Shown here: positions 19,118 to 26,390 of the stretch, one piece after another
Position numbering within the stretch: the stretch's first letter is position 1
How the letters are laid out: the number at the start of each line of letters is the position of its first letter
Origin: Brucellaceae bacterium
GTDB lineage: Bacteria > Pseudomonadota > Alphaproteobacteria > Rhizobiales > Rhizobiaceae
DNA: 64,000 nucleotides
Direction: 5' to 3'
NCBI GenBank assembly: GCA_020637755.1
Contig: JACKJW010000014.1
Span: 10,903-74,902, forward strand
Position numbers and translations under genes: made by a program
Notes under the pieces: generated by a model
Told to the model about the DNA's origin: nothing
The model's database searches: none
The model's input: the letters and a program-made list of their open reading frames with translations, nothing else

Positions 19118-21007
19118 ATGCTCGACACCCTCCGCAACGCCGCCGGAACCTGGGTCGCCAAGACCCTGCTACTCCTGCTTGTGCTCAGCTTCGGCGTGTG
19201 GGGTATTTCCGGACAGCTGACCCAGGGCTTTAATTCCAACACGGTGGTGACGGCCGGCAAGACCGGGGTTTCGGTCAATGAGTTCCGGCTGGCCTATGAC
19301 CGGCAGATGCGTGTCCTCTCGCAGCGATTCGGCCAGAAGATCACGCGTGAGCAGGCGCGTGCCTTCGGCGTGGATCAGCAGGTCGTGGCGCAATTGGTGG
19401 CCGGCGCCGTGCTGGATGAGCAGGCACGCGAGATGAATCTCGGCCTGTCGAAGGACCGGCTCGCCAAGCTGACAGCCGATGACCCGGCCTTCAAGGGCCC
19501 CGACGGCCGCTTTGACCGCCGCGCCTTCGACCAGGTGCTCCGCTCGGTCGGCATGCGTCCGGAAGATTACCTCAAGAACCGCGAACAGGTGGCGACACGC
19601 CAGCAGATCGTGGAGGCGATTTCGGACGGAATCACCATCCCCGACACCTTCCTGAAGGCTGCCGCGCTCTATCAGGGCGAAGACCGCACCGTGGAATTTG
19701 TCGCCGTGCCGATTGCAAAGGTCCAGCCTGTGGAGGAACCCTCCGCCGATACACTGACGGCCTTTTTCGAGAGCAAGAAAGCTGAATACGGCGCTCCGGA
19801 ATATCGCAAGATCTCCTATGTCGTCCTCGATCCGGAGGCGATTGCCGACCCGTCGGCGATCACCGACGAGCAGGTGACCAGGGACTACGAAGCGCACAAG
19901 GCGCAGTACACCACCCATGAGACCCGCAAGGTCGAGCAGATTGTCTTCAAGGACAAGGAAGCCGCCGAAGCCGCCGTCAAGCGCATCCTGGCCGGTGCGA
20001 CCTTTGATCAGGTGGCCGCGGCAGAAGGCAAGAAGCCCGAAGACACCGATCTCGGCACCGTATCGCGCGACAAGATCGCTGATGCCGTCATTGCCGAAGC
20101 TGCCTTTGGCCTCAAGGAAAACGAGGTGTCGGGTGTCGTTGACGGCAAGTTCGGCCCGGTGATCCTGCGTGTCAGCGCCATTACGCCGGAAAGTGTCAAA
20201 CCCGTTGAAGAAGCTGCAGCCGAAATCCGCAAGGAACTGGCGCTGGTGGAAGCCAACCGTGTGCTGTTGGATGTGCATGACAGCTACGAGGATGCCCGCG
20301 CCGGCGGCTCCACCATGGCCGAGGCCGCGTCCAGGCTGAAACTTGACCTGAAAACCGTAGATGCGGTGGACCGCACCGGCCAGACTCCGGACGGAACGGT
20401 ACTGAAGGACCTTCCCGAATCGGCGGTGCTGCTCAAATCGGCCTTCGAGGCGGAAGCCAATTCGGAGAACCCGCCGCTCAATCAGGGCAAGGCCGGTTTC
20501 GTCTGGTATGAGGTGGAAGGCGTGACCCCTGCCCGCGAGCGGACGCTCGACGAGGTGAAGGACAAGGTCATTGCTGACTGGAAGGAAGCCGAAGCCGCAA
20601 AGCGGCTGGGCGAAAAAGCCGCCGAGCTTGAAAAGCGCCTGAAGGGCGGTGAAGCTCTCGATGTGCTGGCTGGCGAACTGGGCCTGGAGAAGCAGACCAA
20701 GCGCGGCGTGAAGCGTGGTTCCGACGATCCGGACATCGGTGAGGCCGGCGTGACCGCGGCCTTCTCGGTCGCCCAGGGGCAGACCGGCCTTGTCCCCGGC
20801 CCTTCTGCCGCCTCGCAGATCCTGTTCAAGGTGACGGAAGCCTTTGAGCCGGCCGGGGCCAGCGCGCAATCGATCCCGGAAGCCGAGCGCAAGCGCCTCA
20901 CCGGTGCCTTCGCCGACGATCTTCTCGACCAGTTGGTCTCGCGTCTGCGCGGTGACTACAAGGTGACCATCGACCAAGGTGCACTGGCCCGCGCCCTGAC
21001 ATTCTGA
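19118..21007 (+). CDS. PpiD-like membrane-anchored peptidyl-prolyl isomerase / SurA N-terminal chaperone
   Basis: A 629-residue protein with a single N-terminal membrane anchor (TLLLLLVLSFGVWGISG, about residues 15-31) and a large periplasmic part: a SurA-like N-terminal region (QKITREQARAFGVDQQVVAQL), a central PpiC-type rotamase segment around residues 270-370, and a C-terminal SurA-like region. It would help fold outer-membrane proteins. The start at 19118 is chosen because it gives the short cytoplasmic leader MLDTLRNAAGTW seen in the family; an in-frame start at 19028 is less likely. trpD follows 33 bp downstream. Confidence 0.9.
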   Translation: MLDTLRNAAGTWVAKTLLLLLVLSFGVWGISGQLTQGFNSNTVVTAGKTGVSVNEFRLAYDRQMRVLSQRFGQKITREQARAFGVDQQVVAQLVAGAVLDEQAREMNLGLSKDRLAKLTADDPAFKGPDGRFDRRAFDQVLRSVGMRPEDYLKNREQVATRQQIVEAISDGITIPDTFLKAAALYQGEDRTVEFVAVPIAKVQPVEEPSADTLTAFFESKKAEYGAPEYRKISYVVLDPEAIADPSAITDEQVTRDYEAHKAQYTTHETRKVEQIVFKDKEAAEAAVKRILAGATFDQVAAAEGKKPEDTDLGTVSRDKIADAVIAEAAFGLKENEVSGVVDGKFGPVILRVSAITPESVKPVEEAAAEIRKELALVEANRVLLDVHDSYEDARAGGSTMAEAASRLKLDLKTVDAVDRTGQTPDGTVLKDLPESAVLLKSAFEAEANSENPPLNQGKAGFVWYEVEGVTPARERTLDEVKDKVIADWKEAEAAKRLGEKAAELEKRLKGGEALDVLAGELGLEKQTKRGVKRGSDDPDIGEAGVTAAFSVAQGQTGLVPGPSAASQILFKVTEAFEPAGASAQSIPEAERKRLTGAFADDLLDQLVSRLRGDYKVTIDQGALARALTF

Positions 21008-21040
21008 TCCCATGGCCGGGACGGCCCGGCGCCGGAGGAC

Positions 21041-22066
21041 ATGATGAGCGACCTGAAACAGGCAATCGCCAAGGTGGCGGACGGTGCATCGCTGAGCGCG
21101 GAGGAATCGCGCGCTGCGTTTGACATCATGATGTCCGGCGAAGCCACGCCGAGCCAGATCGGCGGATTCCTGATGGCGTTGCGCGTGCGCGGCGAGACCG
21201 TGGACGAGATTTCCGGCGCCGTTGCCACCATGCGCGCCAAGATGCTGCCGGTGGATGCGCCTGCAGATGCCATCGACATCGTCGGCACGGGTGGTGACGC
21301 GTCAGGCTCCTACAACGTCTCCACTTGCGCGGCCTTCATCACGGCCGGCTGCGGCGTTCCGGTCGCCAAGCACGGCAACCGGGCGCTTTCCTCCAAGTCG
21401 GGGGCTGCCGACGTGCTGATGGCGCTCGGCGTCAACATCGAGGTTGGCCCGGATGTGATCTCGCGCTGCATCCGCGAGGCCGGCGTCGGCTTCATGTTTG
21501 CACCGGCGCACCATTCGGCCATGCGCTTCGTCGGTCCGAGCCGCGTGGAGCTCGGCACCCGCACCATCTTCAATATCCTCGGGCCGCTGTCGAATCCGGC
21601 TGGTGTGAAGAAGCAGCTCATTGGCGTCTTTTCGCCGCGCTGGCTGACTGCCATTGCCGAGGTGCTGCGCGATCTCGGCTCGCAAAGTCTCTGGGTTGTC
21701 CATGGCGACGGGCTGGACGAGATGACAACGACCGGCGCGACCTCGGTGGTTTCGCTGAAGGACGGCGCGATCACCTCCTTCGAGGTCACGCCCGAGGCAG
21801 CCGGTCTGCCGCGCGCCGCCATGGCCGATCTCAAGGGCGGCGACGGCGCCCACAATGCGGCGGCGCTGCGCGCCGTGCTGGAAGGCAAGCCCTCGGCCTA
21901 CCGCGACATCGCGCTGTTGAATGCAGGCGCGTCGCTTGTCGTCGCAGGCAAGGCCGGTGATGTGCGCGAAGGCGTGGAACAGGCTGCGCAATCCGTCGAC
22001 AATGGCGCGGCGCTGGCCGCGCTGGAGCGCCTCGTTGCGGTCTCCAATGCCGGCAAGGCTGGCTGA
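21041..22066 (+). CDS. trpD: Anthranilate phosphoribosyltransferase
   Basis: Transfers phosphoribose from PRPP to anthranilate in tryptophan synthesis. The 341-residue protein carries the PRPP-binding GTGGDASGSYNVST motif near residue 82 and the KHGNRALSSKSG motif near 110. A GGAGG site precedes two consecutive ATG codons (21041 and 21044); either may be used. trpC starts 1 bp past its stop, so the two are translationally coupled. The set trpD-trpC-moaC-moeA-lexA is typical of Rhizobiales. Confidence 0.97.
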   Translation: MMSDLKQAIAKVADGASLSAEESRAAFDIMMSGEATPSQIGGFLMALRVRGETVDEISGAVATMRAKMLPVDAPADAIDIVGTGGDASGSYNVSTCAAFITAGCGVPVAKHGNRALSSKSGAADVLMALGVNIEVGPDVISRCIREAGVGFMFAPAHHSAMRFVGPSRVELGTRTIFNILGPLSNPAGVKKQLIGVFSPRWLTAIAEVLRDLGSQSLWVVHGDGLDEMTTTGATSVVSLKDGAITSFEVTPEAAGLPRAAMADLKGGDGAHNAAALRAVLEGKPSAYRDIALLNAGASLVVAGKAGDVREGVEQAAQSVDNGAALAALERLVAVSNAGKAG

Positions 22067-22067
22067 C

Positions 22068-22877
22068 ATGGCCGACATCCTGAAAAAGATCGAGAATTAC
22101 AAGCGCCTGGAGATCGCGGCAGCCAAAGCCGCCCTTGCGCCGGCGGAGATGAAGGCGCGGGCGCTCGACGGTGACACCCCGCGCGGTTTCCTTGCAGCAC
22201 TGGAGGCCCGCAAGGCGGCCGGCCACTACGGATTGATCGCCGAGATCAAGAAAGCCAGCCCCTCGAAGGGCCTGATCCGCCCTGATTTCGACCCGCCGGT
22301 TCTCGCCACGGCCTATGAAGCGGGCGGTGCGGCCTGCCTTTCCGTGCTCACCGACACGCCGAGCTTTCAGGGCGCACCGGAGTTCCTGACCGCGGCGCGC
22401 GCGGCATGCGCCCTGCCCGCGCTGCGCAAGGACTTCATGTTCGAGCCCTACCAGGTGTGGGAAGCCCGCAGCTGGGGCGCGGATGCGATCCTCATCATCA
22501 TGGCGAGCCTGTCGGATGGTGAGGCGCGCGCGCTGGAAGAGGCGGCCTTCGAGATGGGCATGGATGCGCTGATCGAAGTGCATGACGAAGCCGAAATGGA
22601 GCGTGCGCTGACGCTCTCCTCGCGGCTTGTCGGCGTCAACAACCGCAATCTTCGCACCTTCGAGGTGGATCTGGCGACATCGGAACGGCTGGCGCGCATG
22701 GTGCCGGAGGACCGGCTGCTGGTCGGCGAAAGCGGCATATTCACCCATGGCGATTGCGAGCGGCTGGCTGAGAGCGGCATCACCACCTTCCTGGTGGGTG
22801 AAAGCCTGATGCGGCAGGCCGATGTGACGGCGGCGACCCGCAGCCTGCTGACCGGTGCGGCCGCGAGCGCGGCATGA
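22068..22877 (+). CDS. trpC: Indole-3-glycerol phosphate synthase
   Basis: Closes the indole ring from CdRP in tryptophan synthesis. The 269-residue TIM barrel has the diagnostic EIKKASPSKGLIR motif near residue 56, RKDFMFEPYQVWEARSWGAD near 120 and the VGVNNRNLRTFEVD motif near 185. It is the stand-alone form, not fused to TrpF. Start ATG 22068 lies 1 bp after the trpD stop, and its own stop overlaps the moaC start (ATGA). Confidence 0.97.
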   Translation: MADILKKIENYKRLEIAAAKAALAPAEMKARALDGDTPRGFLAALEARKAAGHYGLIAEIKKASPSKGLIRPDFDPPVLATAYEAGGAACLSVLTDTPSFQGAPEFLTAARAACALPALRKDFMFEPYQVWEARSWGADAILIIMASLSDGEARALEEAAFEMGMDALIEVHDEAEMERALTLSSRLVGVNNRNLRTFEVDLATSERLARMVPEDRLLVGESGIFTHGDCERLAESGITTFLVGESLMRQADVTAATRSLLTGAAASAA

Positions 22878-23371
22878 GCCCGATGCGCGACAAACCCGCC
22901 CTCACCCATATCGGCGCTTCCGGCGAGGCGCACATGGTGGATGTGGGCGACAAGCGCGCCACCAGCCGCACGGCGATTGCCGAGGGCACGGTGATCATGA
23001 AGCCCGAAACGCTGGCCACCATCCTTTCCGGCAATGCGAAGAAGGGCGACGTGCTGGCGACCGCGCGGATCGCGGGCATCATGGCGGCCAAGAAGACCCA
23101 TGAGCTGGTGCCGCTGTGCCATCCGCTTCTGCTGACCAAGGTGACGGTGGACATTGAGCCGGATGATTCCCTGCCCGGCCTGAAAGTCACCGCGCTCGCC
23201 CGCGTCAACGGCCAGACCGGCGTGGAAATGGAAGCGCTGACGGCCGCCTCCGTTACCTGCCTGACGATCTATGACATGGCCAAGGCGGTGGACAAGGGCA
23301 TGGTGATCACCGGCATCCGCCTGCTCGAAAAGACCGGCGGCAAATCCGGCACCTGGCGCGCGGAGGGCTGA
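22874..23371 (+). CDS. moaC: Cyclic pyranopterin monophosphate synthase
   Basis: Second enzyme of molybdenum cofactor synthesis, making cPMP from the MoaA product. The 165-residue protein has the conserved THIGASGEAHMVDVG start, the LVPLCHPLLLTKV motif and KAVDKGMVI near the end. ATG overlaps the trpC stop, so it is coupled to the tryptophan genes, and moeA starts 2 bp after it. A modABC uptake system is encoded about 31 kb away in the same window. Confidence 0.97.
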   Translation: MSPMRDKPALTHIGASGEAHMVDVGDKRATSRTAIAEGTVIMKPETLATILSGNAKKGDVLATARIAGIMAAKKTHELVPLCHPLLLTKVTVDIEPDDSLPGLKVTALARVNGQTGVEMEALTAASVTCLTIYDMAKAVDKGMVITGIRLLEKTGGKSGTWRAEG

Positions 23372-23373
23372 GC

Positions 23374-24588
23374 GTGGCACTGCTGCCTGTGGCCGATGCG
23401 CTCGCCCGCCTGCTTTCCGGAGCTTCGGTTTGCGGCAGCGAGACGGTGGCGATTGCAGATGCCGCCTTTCGCGTGCTCGCGGCGCCCCTGTCGGCCCTGC
23501 GCACCCAGCCCCCTTTCGATGCGTCAGCCATGGACGGCTATGCCGTGCGCGCCGCCGACATTGCCACGCCACCCGCCCGTTTGATGCTGATTGGCGAATC
23601 GGCGGCGGGTCATGGCTTTTCCGGCATGGTCGGCCCCGGGCAATGCGTGCGCATCTTCACCGGCGCGCCTGTGCCGGCGGGTGCCGACACGGTCATCCTG
23701 CAAGAGAATGTGACGGTGCTTGTCGGCGGCATGGTTGCCACGGAACAGCCGGAACCGGAAGGCCGCCATATCCGCCGCGCAGGGCTCGATTTCACGACCG
23801 GCCAGCCGGTCTTGCCCGCGGGGCGCGTACTGGACCCTGCCGCGCTGTCGCTGGCGGCAGCTGCCAACCATGCGACGCTCGAGGTCGTCCGCAAGCCGCT
23901 CGTGGCCATCCTCGCGACGGGCGACGAGTTGCTTCCGCCCGGCTCGGCGACGGGCCCCGGACAGATCATCGCCTCCAACATGTATGGTGTCGCCGCGCTT
24001 GTAACCCAGGCCGGTGGCCGCGTCCTCGATCTCGGCATCGTACCGGACAGCGACGCGGCCATTGCCGGTGCCGTCGGCAAGGCGCAAGACGCGCGGGCCG
24101 ATGTGATCGTGACGCTCGGCGGAGCCTCGGTCGGCGACCATGATCTTGTTCAGGGCGTTCTTTCCGGCCTCGGCATGGAACTGGATTTCTGGAAGATCGC
24201 CATGCGGCCGGGCAAGCCGCTGATGGTGGGCAAGCTTGACGGCACCCACGTCATCGGGCTGCCGGGCAATCCCGTGTCCAGCCTTGTGTGCTCGCATCTT
24301 TTCCTTGTCCCCCTCGTGGCAAAACTCGGCGGGCGGGCGCAGGCGGTACGCACGGCCATGGCCACGCTTGGTGAAGGCATGCCCGCCAATGACCAGCGTC
24401 AAGACTATGTGCGCGCGCTGAGCGAACGGCCGGACGGCGGCGGGCGAATCGTCCGGCCTTTTGCCCGGCAGGACTCCTCGATGCTTTCCACGCTGGCCGA
24501 AGCGGATTGCCTGATCATCCGCCCGCCGCATGCGCCCGCTGCAAAACCGGGCGACACCGTTGAAATCCTGACACTTCGAGCATTCTGA
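23374..24588 (+). CDS. moeA: Molybdopterin molybdotransferase
   Basis: Inserts molybdate into adenylylated molybdopterin. The 404-residue protein has the FDASAMDGYAVRAADI motif near residue 50, the central MPT-binding domain with LGGASVGDHDLVQGVL near 250, and IGLPGNPVSSLVC near 292, followed by the C-terminal MoeA domain. The start is GTG at 23374, 2 bp after the moaC stop. lexA follows after about 100 bp that contain its own SOS-type promoter, so the operon probably ends here. Confidence 0.96.
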   Translation: MALLPVADALARLLSGASVCGSETVAIADAAFRVLAAPLSALRTQPPFDASAMDGYAVRAADIATPPARLMLIGESAAGHGFSGMVGPGQCVRIFTGAPVPAGADTVILQENVTVLVGGMVATEQPEPEGRHIRRAGLDFTTGQPVLPAGRVLDPAALSLAAAANHATLEVVRKPLVAILATGDELLPPGSATGPGQIIASNMYGVAALVTQAGGRVLDLGIVPDSDAAIAGAVGKAQDARADVIVTLGGASVGDHDLVQGVLSGLGMELDFWKIAMRPGKPLMVGKLDGTHVIGLPGNPVSSLVCSHLFLVPLVAKLGGRAQAVRTAMATLGEGMPANDQRQDYVRALSERPDGGGRIVRPFARQDSSMLSTLAEADCLIIRPPHAPAAKPGDTVEILTLRAF

Positions 24589-24628
24589 CCCGGTCGAGTT
24601 GCCGGCGCGGAGCGGTTTTGCCCTTGCG

Positions 24629-24643
24629 GAACACAAGCGGAAC
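24629..24643. promoter_or_regulatory. LexA-binding SOS box upstream of lexA
   Basis: GAAC, seven bases, GAAC: the direct-repeat SOS box known from Rhizobiaceae and Rhodobacter (GTTC-N7-GTTC on the other strand). It lies 50 bp before the lexA ATG, the expected place for LexA autoregulation. Confidence 0.85.
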
Positions 24644-24692
24644 ATGTAGGTTTGTTCTGGTTTTGTATTTTGCGGCACGCGAAGGGGCAGCC

Positions 24693-25409
24693 ATGCTGAC
24701 CAGAAAACAACACGAACTTTTGCTCTTCATCAATGAACGGCTGAAGGAAACGGGCATCCCGCCCTCCTTTGACGAGATGAAGGATGCGCTCGACCTTGCG
24801 TCCAAATCGGGCATCCACCGGCTGATCACGGCGCTGGAGGAGCGCGGCTTCATCCGTCGCCTGCCAAACCGGGCGCGCGCGCTGGAGGTGTTGCGCCTGC
24901 CGGAGTCCATGGTGCCCGGCCTGGCTTCCCCGCCGCGCCGGTTTTCACCCGATGTCATCGAGGGTGGCCGCGGCATGGAGAAGGCTCCGTCACGCGTGCC
25001 TTCCGCTTCCAATGACGATTCGTCTTCCGCGGTGTCCATCCCGGTGATGGGCCGGATTGCCGCCGGTGTGCCGATTGATGCAATCCAGCACCAGACCCAT
25101 TCCATCGTGGTGCCGCCGGACATGTTGGGTGCGGGCGAACACTATGCGCTGGAAGTGCGCGGTGATTCGATGATCGAGGCCGGCATTTTCGACGGCGACA
25201 CCGTGATCATCCGCGACGGGCGCACGGCCAATCCGGGTGACATTGTGGTGGCGCTGGTGGACGAGGAGGAAGCCACGCTGAAGCGGTTCCGCCGCAAGGG
25301 AGCATCCATCGCGCTGGAGGCCGCCAACCCGGCCTATGAGACGCGGATTTTCCCGCCGGACCGCGTGAAGGTGCAGGGGCGTCTTGTCGGCCTGATCCGC
25401 CGCTACTGA
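24693..25409 (+). CDS. lexA: LexA repressor, SOS regulator
   Basis: A 238-residue transcriptional repressor with RecA-stimulated self-cleavage. The N-terminal winged helix starts MLTRKQHELLLFIN. The autocleavage bond is Ala124-Gly125 (IAAGVPIDA), and the catalytic dyad is Ser159 (RGDSMIEAG) and Lys197 (EATLKRF). A linker of about 25 residues rich in Ser and charged residues is longer than in E. coli, as usual in alphaproteobacteria. ATG 24693 is used; the longer frame would begin within the SOS box region. Confidence 0.97.
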   Translation: MLTRKQHELLLFINERLKETGIPPSFDEMKDALDLASKSGIHRLITALEERGFIRRLPNRARALEVLRLPESMVPGLASPPRRFSPDVIEGGRGMEKAPSRVPSASNDDSSSAVSIPVMGRIAAGVPIDAIQHQTHSIVVPPDMLGAGEHYALEVRGDSMIEAGIFDGDTVIIRDGRTANPGDIVVALVDEEEATLKRFRRKGASIALEAANPAYETRIFPPDRVKVQGRLVGLIRRY

Positions 25410-25415
25410 GACAAA

Positions 25416-25452
25416 CGGCAGGCGGCGTTTGCTTTCCCGCCTGCCGGTTTTG
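25416..25452. terminator. Terminator between lexA and the FTR1 gene
   Basis: A 10-bp perfect stem CGGCAGGCGG / CCGCCTGCCG with an 11-nt loop starts 6 bp after the lexA stop, followed by GTTTTG. It lies between two convergent genes and may serve both directions. Confidence 0.6.
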
Positions 25453-25470
25453 CTGACCGGCCGGTCCTGA

Positions 25471-26274
25471 TCAGTTGATTTTGGCAGGGCTTGCATCGCG
25501 CCTTCTGACGAAAGCGTAGATGACGGCGCCAAAGGCTATCCCGACGATGAACAATTGCGGGATGATGGCTTCCCAGGTCGGATTGATGCCGCTGTTGGCG
25601 ATCATGGCCGGCAAATCCATCTCGTCATAGGCGAGCAACTGCATCTCCTGCAGTTCCTTCACGGCGCCGCCGATGAACTTCAATCCCATCCAGAACAGGA
25701 AGGCCGATGTGGCGAGAAAGATTGCGCGCAGCGGCAGCCGGGCGGCAAAGGCATCGATCGCAATCCAGATCAGGGCCAGGCAGGCCGTTGCCCCGGCAAG
25801 CCCTGCCCAGAAACCGTAAGACCAGCCGTCTGCCGCCGTCGCGCCGGCATGGAGAAACAGCACCGTTTCGGCGCCTTCACGGAAGACGGCGAGGAATGCG
25901 ATCAGGACGAGGGAAAGCGTCGTCCCGGCACTGACGGCATGATCAGCCAGCGCGCGCAAGGTGGCCTGCCACGCCCGCGGGTCCTGTTTCAGGAAAAGCC
26001 AACCCGACATGTAGAACATGAGCAGCGCTGCCACGACCATCACGATCGCCTCCATGCGGTCGTCATGGGCGCCGCCGAGAAAGACCTCGAAAGCGACCGC
26101 CGCTGCAATGCTGGCAAGGACCGCCAGTGCTACGCCAACGTAAAGGTGGCGGACTCGGGTGCCGAGACCGGCACGGTTCAAGAAAGCCGCAAGGGCGGAA
26201 ATCACCAGCAGGGCTTCAAGACCTTCGCGGAAAAGGATGAGCCCGGATTCCAATGCGGCAGATGTCATCGTCAT
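25471..26274 (-). CDS. FTR1 family iron permease (EfeU-like)
   Basis: A 267-residue polytopic membrane protein with about seven hydrophobic segments. Both iron-binding REXXE motifs of the FTR1/EfeU family are present, REGLE at residues 16-20 and REGAE at 132-136. It would move ferrous or ferric iron inward, usually with periplasmic partners (EfeO, EfeB, or a P19-type protein), but none is encoded next to it. AAGGA precedes ATG 26274. The 116-bp leader ahead of it shows no clear Fur, Irr or RirA operator to my eye. Confidence 0.9.
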   Translation of the reverse strand: MTMTSAALESGLILFREGLEALLVISALAAFLNRAGLGTRVRHLYVGVALAVLASIAAAVAFEVFLGGAHDDRMEAIVMVVAALLMFYMSGWLFLKQDPRAWQATLRALADHAVSAGTTLSLVLIAFLAVFREGAETVLFLHAGATAADGWSYGFWAGLAGATACLALIWIAIDAFAARLPLRAIFLATSAFLFWMGLKFIGGAVKELQEMQLLAYDEMDLPAMIANSGINPTWEAIIPQLFIVGIAFGAVIYAFVRRRDASPAKIN

Positions 26275-26390
26275 GGTTCAAGTTCCTTGGGATGGGTTGC
26301 CGAGGGGGATATGAATTTGATCGCGGCAATTTTCTCAAGCCGAAACTGCCTGATTTGTAACGTTTCCAAACTGCATGCCAACGTCGCAGT

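Noticed and set aside
26275..26390. A Fur/RirA/Irr operator ahead of the FTR1 gene
   Set aside because: TGA and TCA triplets occur but not with the TGA-N9-TCA spacing, and no 19-bp Fur-like palindrome is seen.
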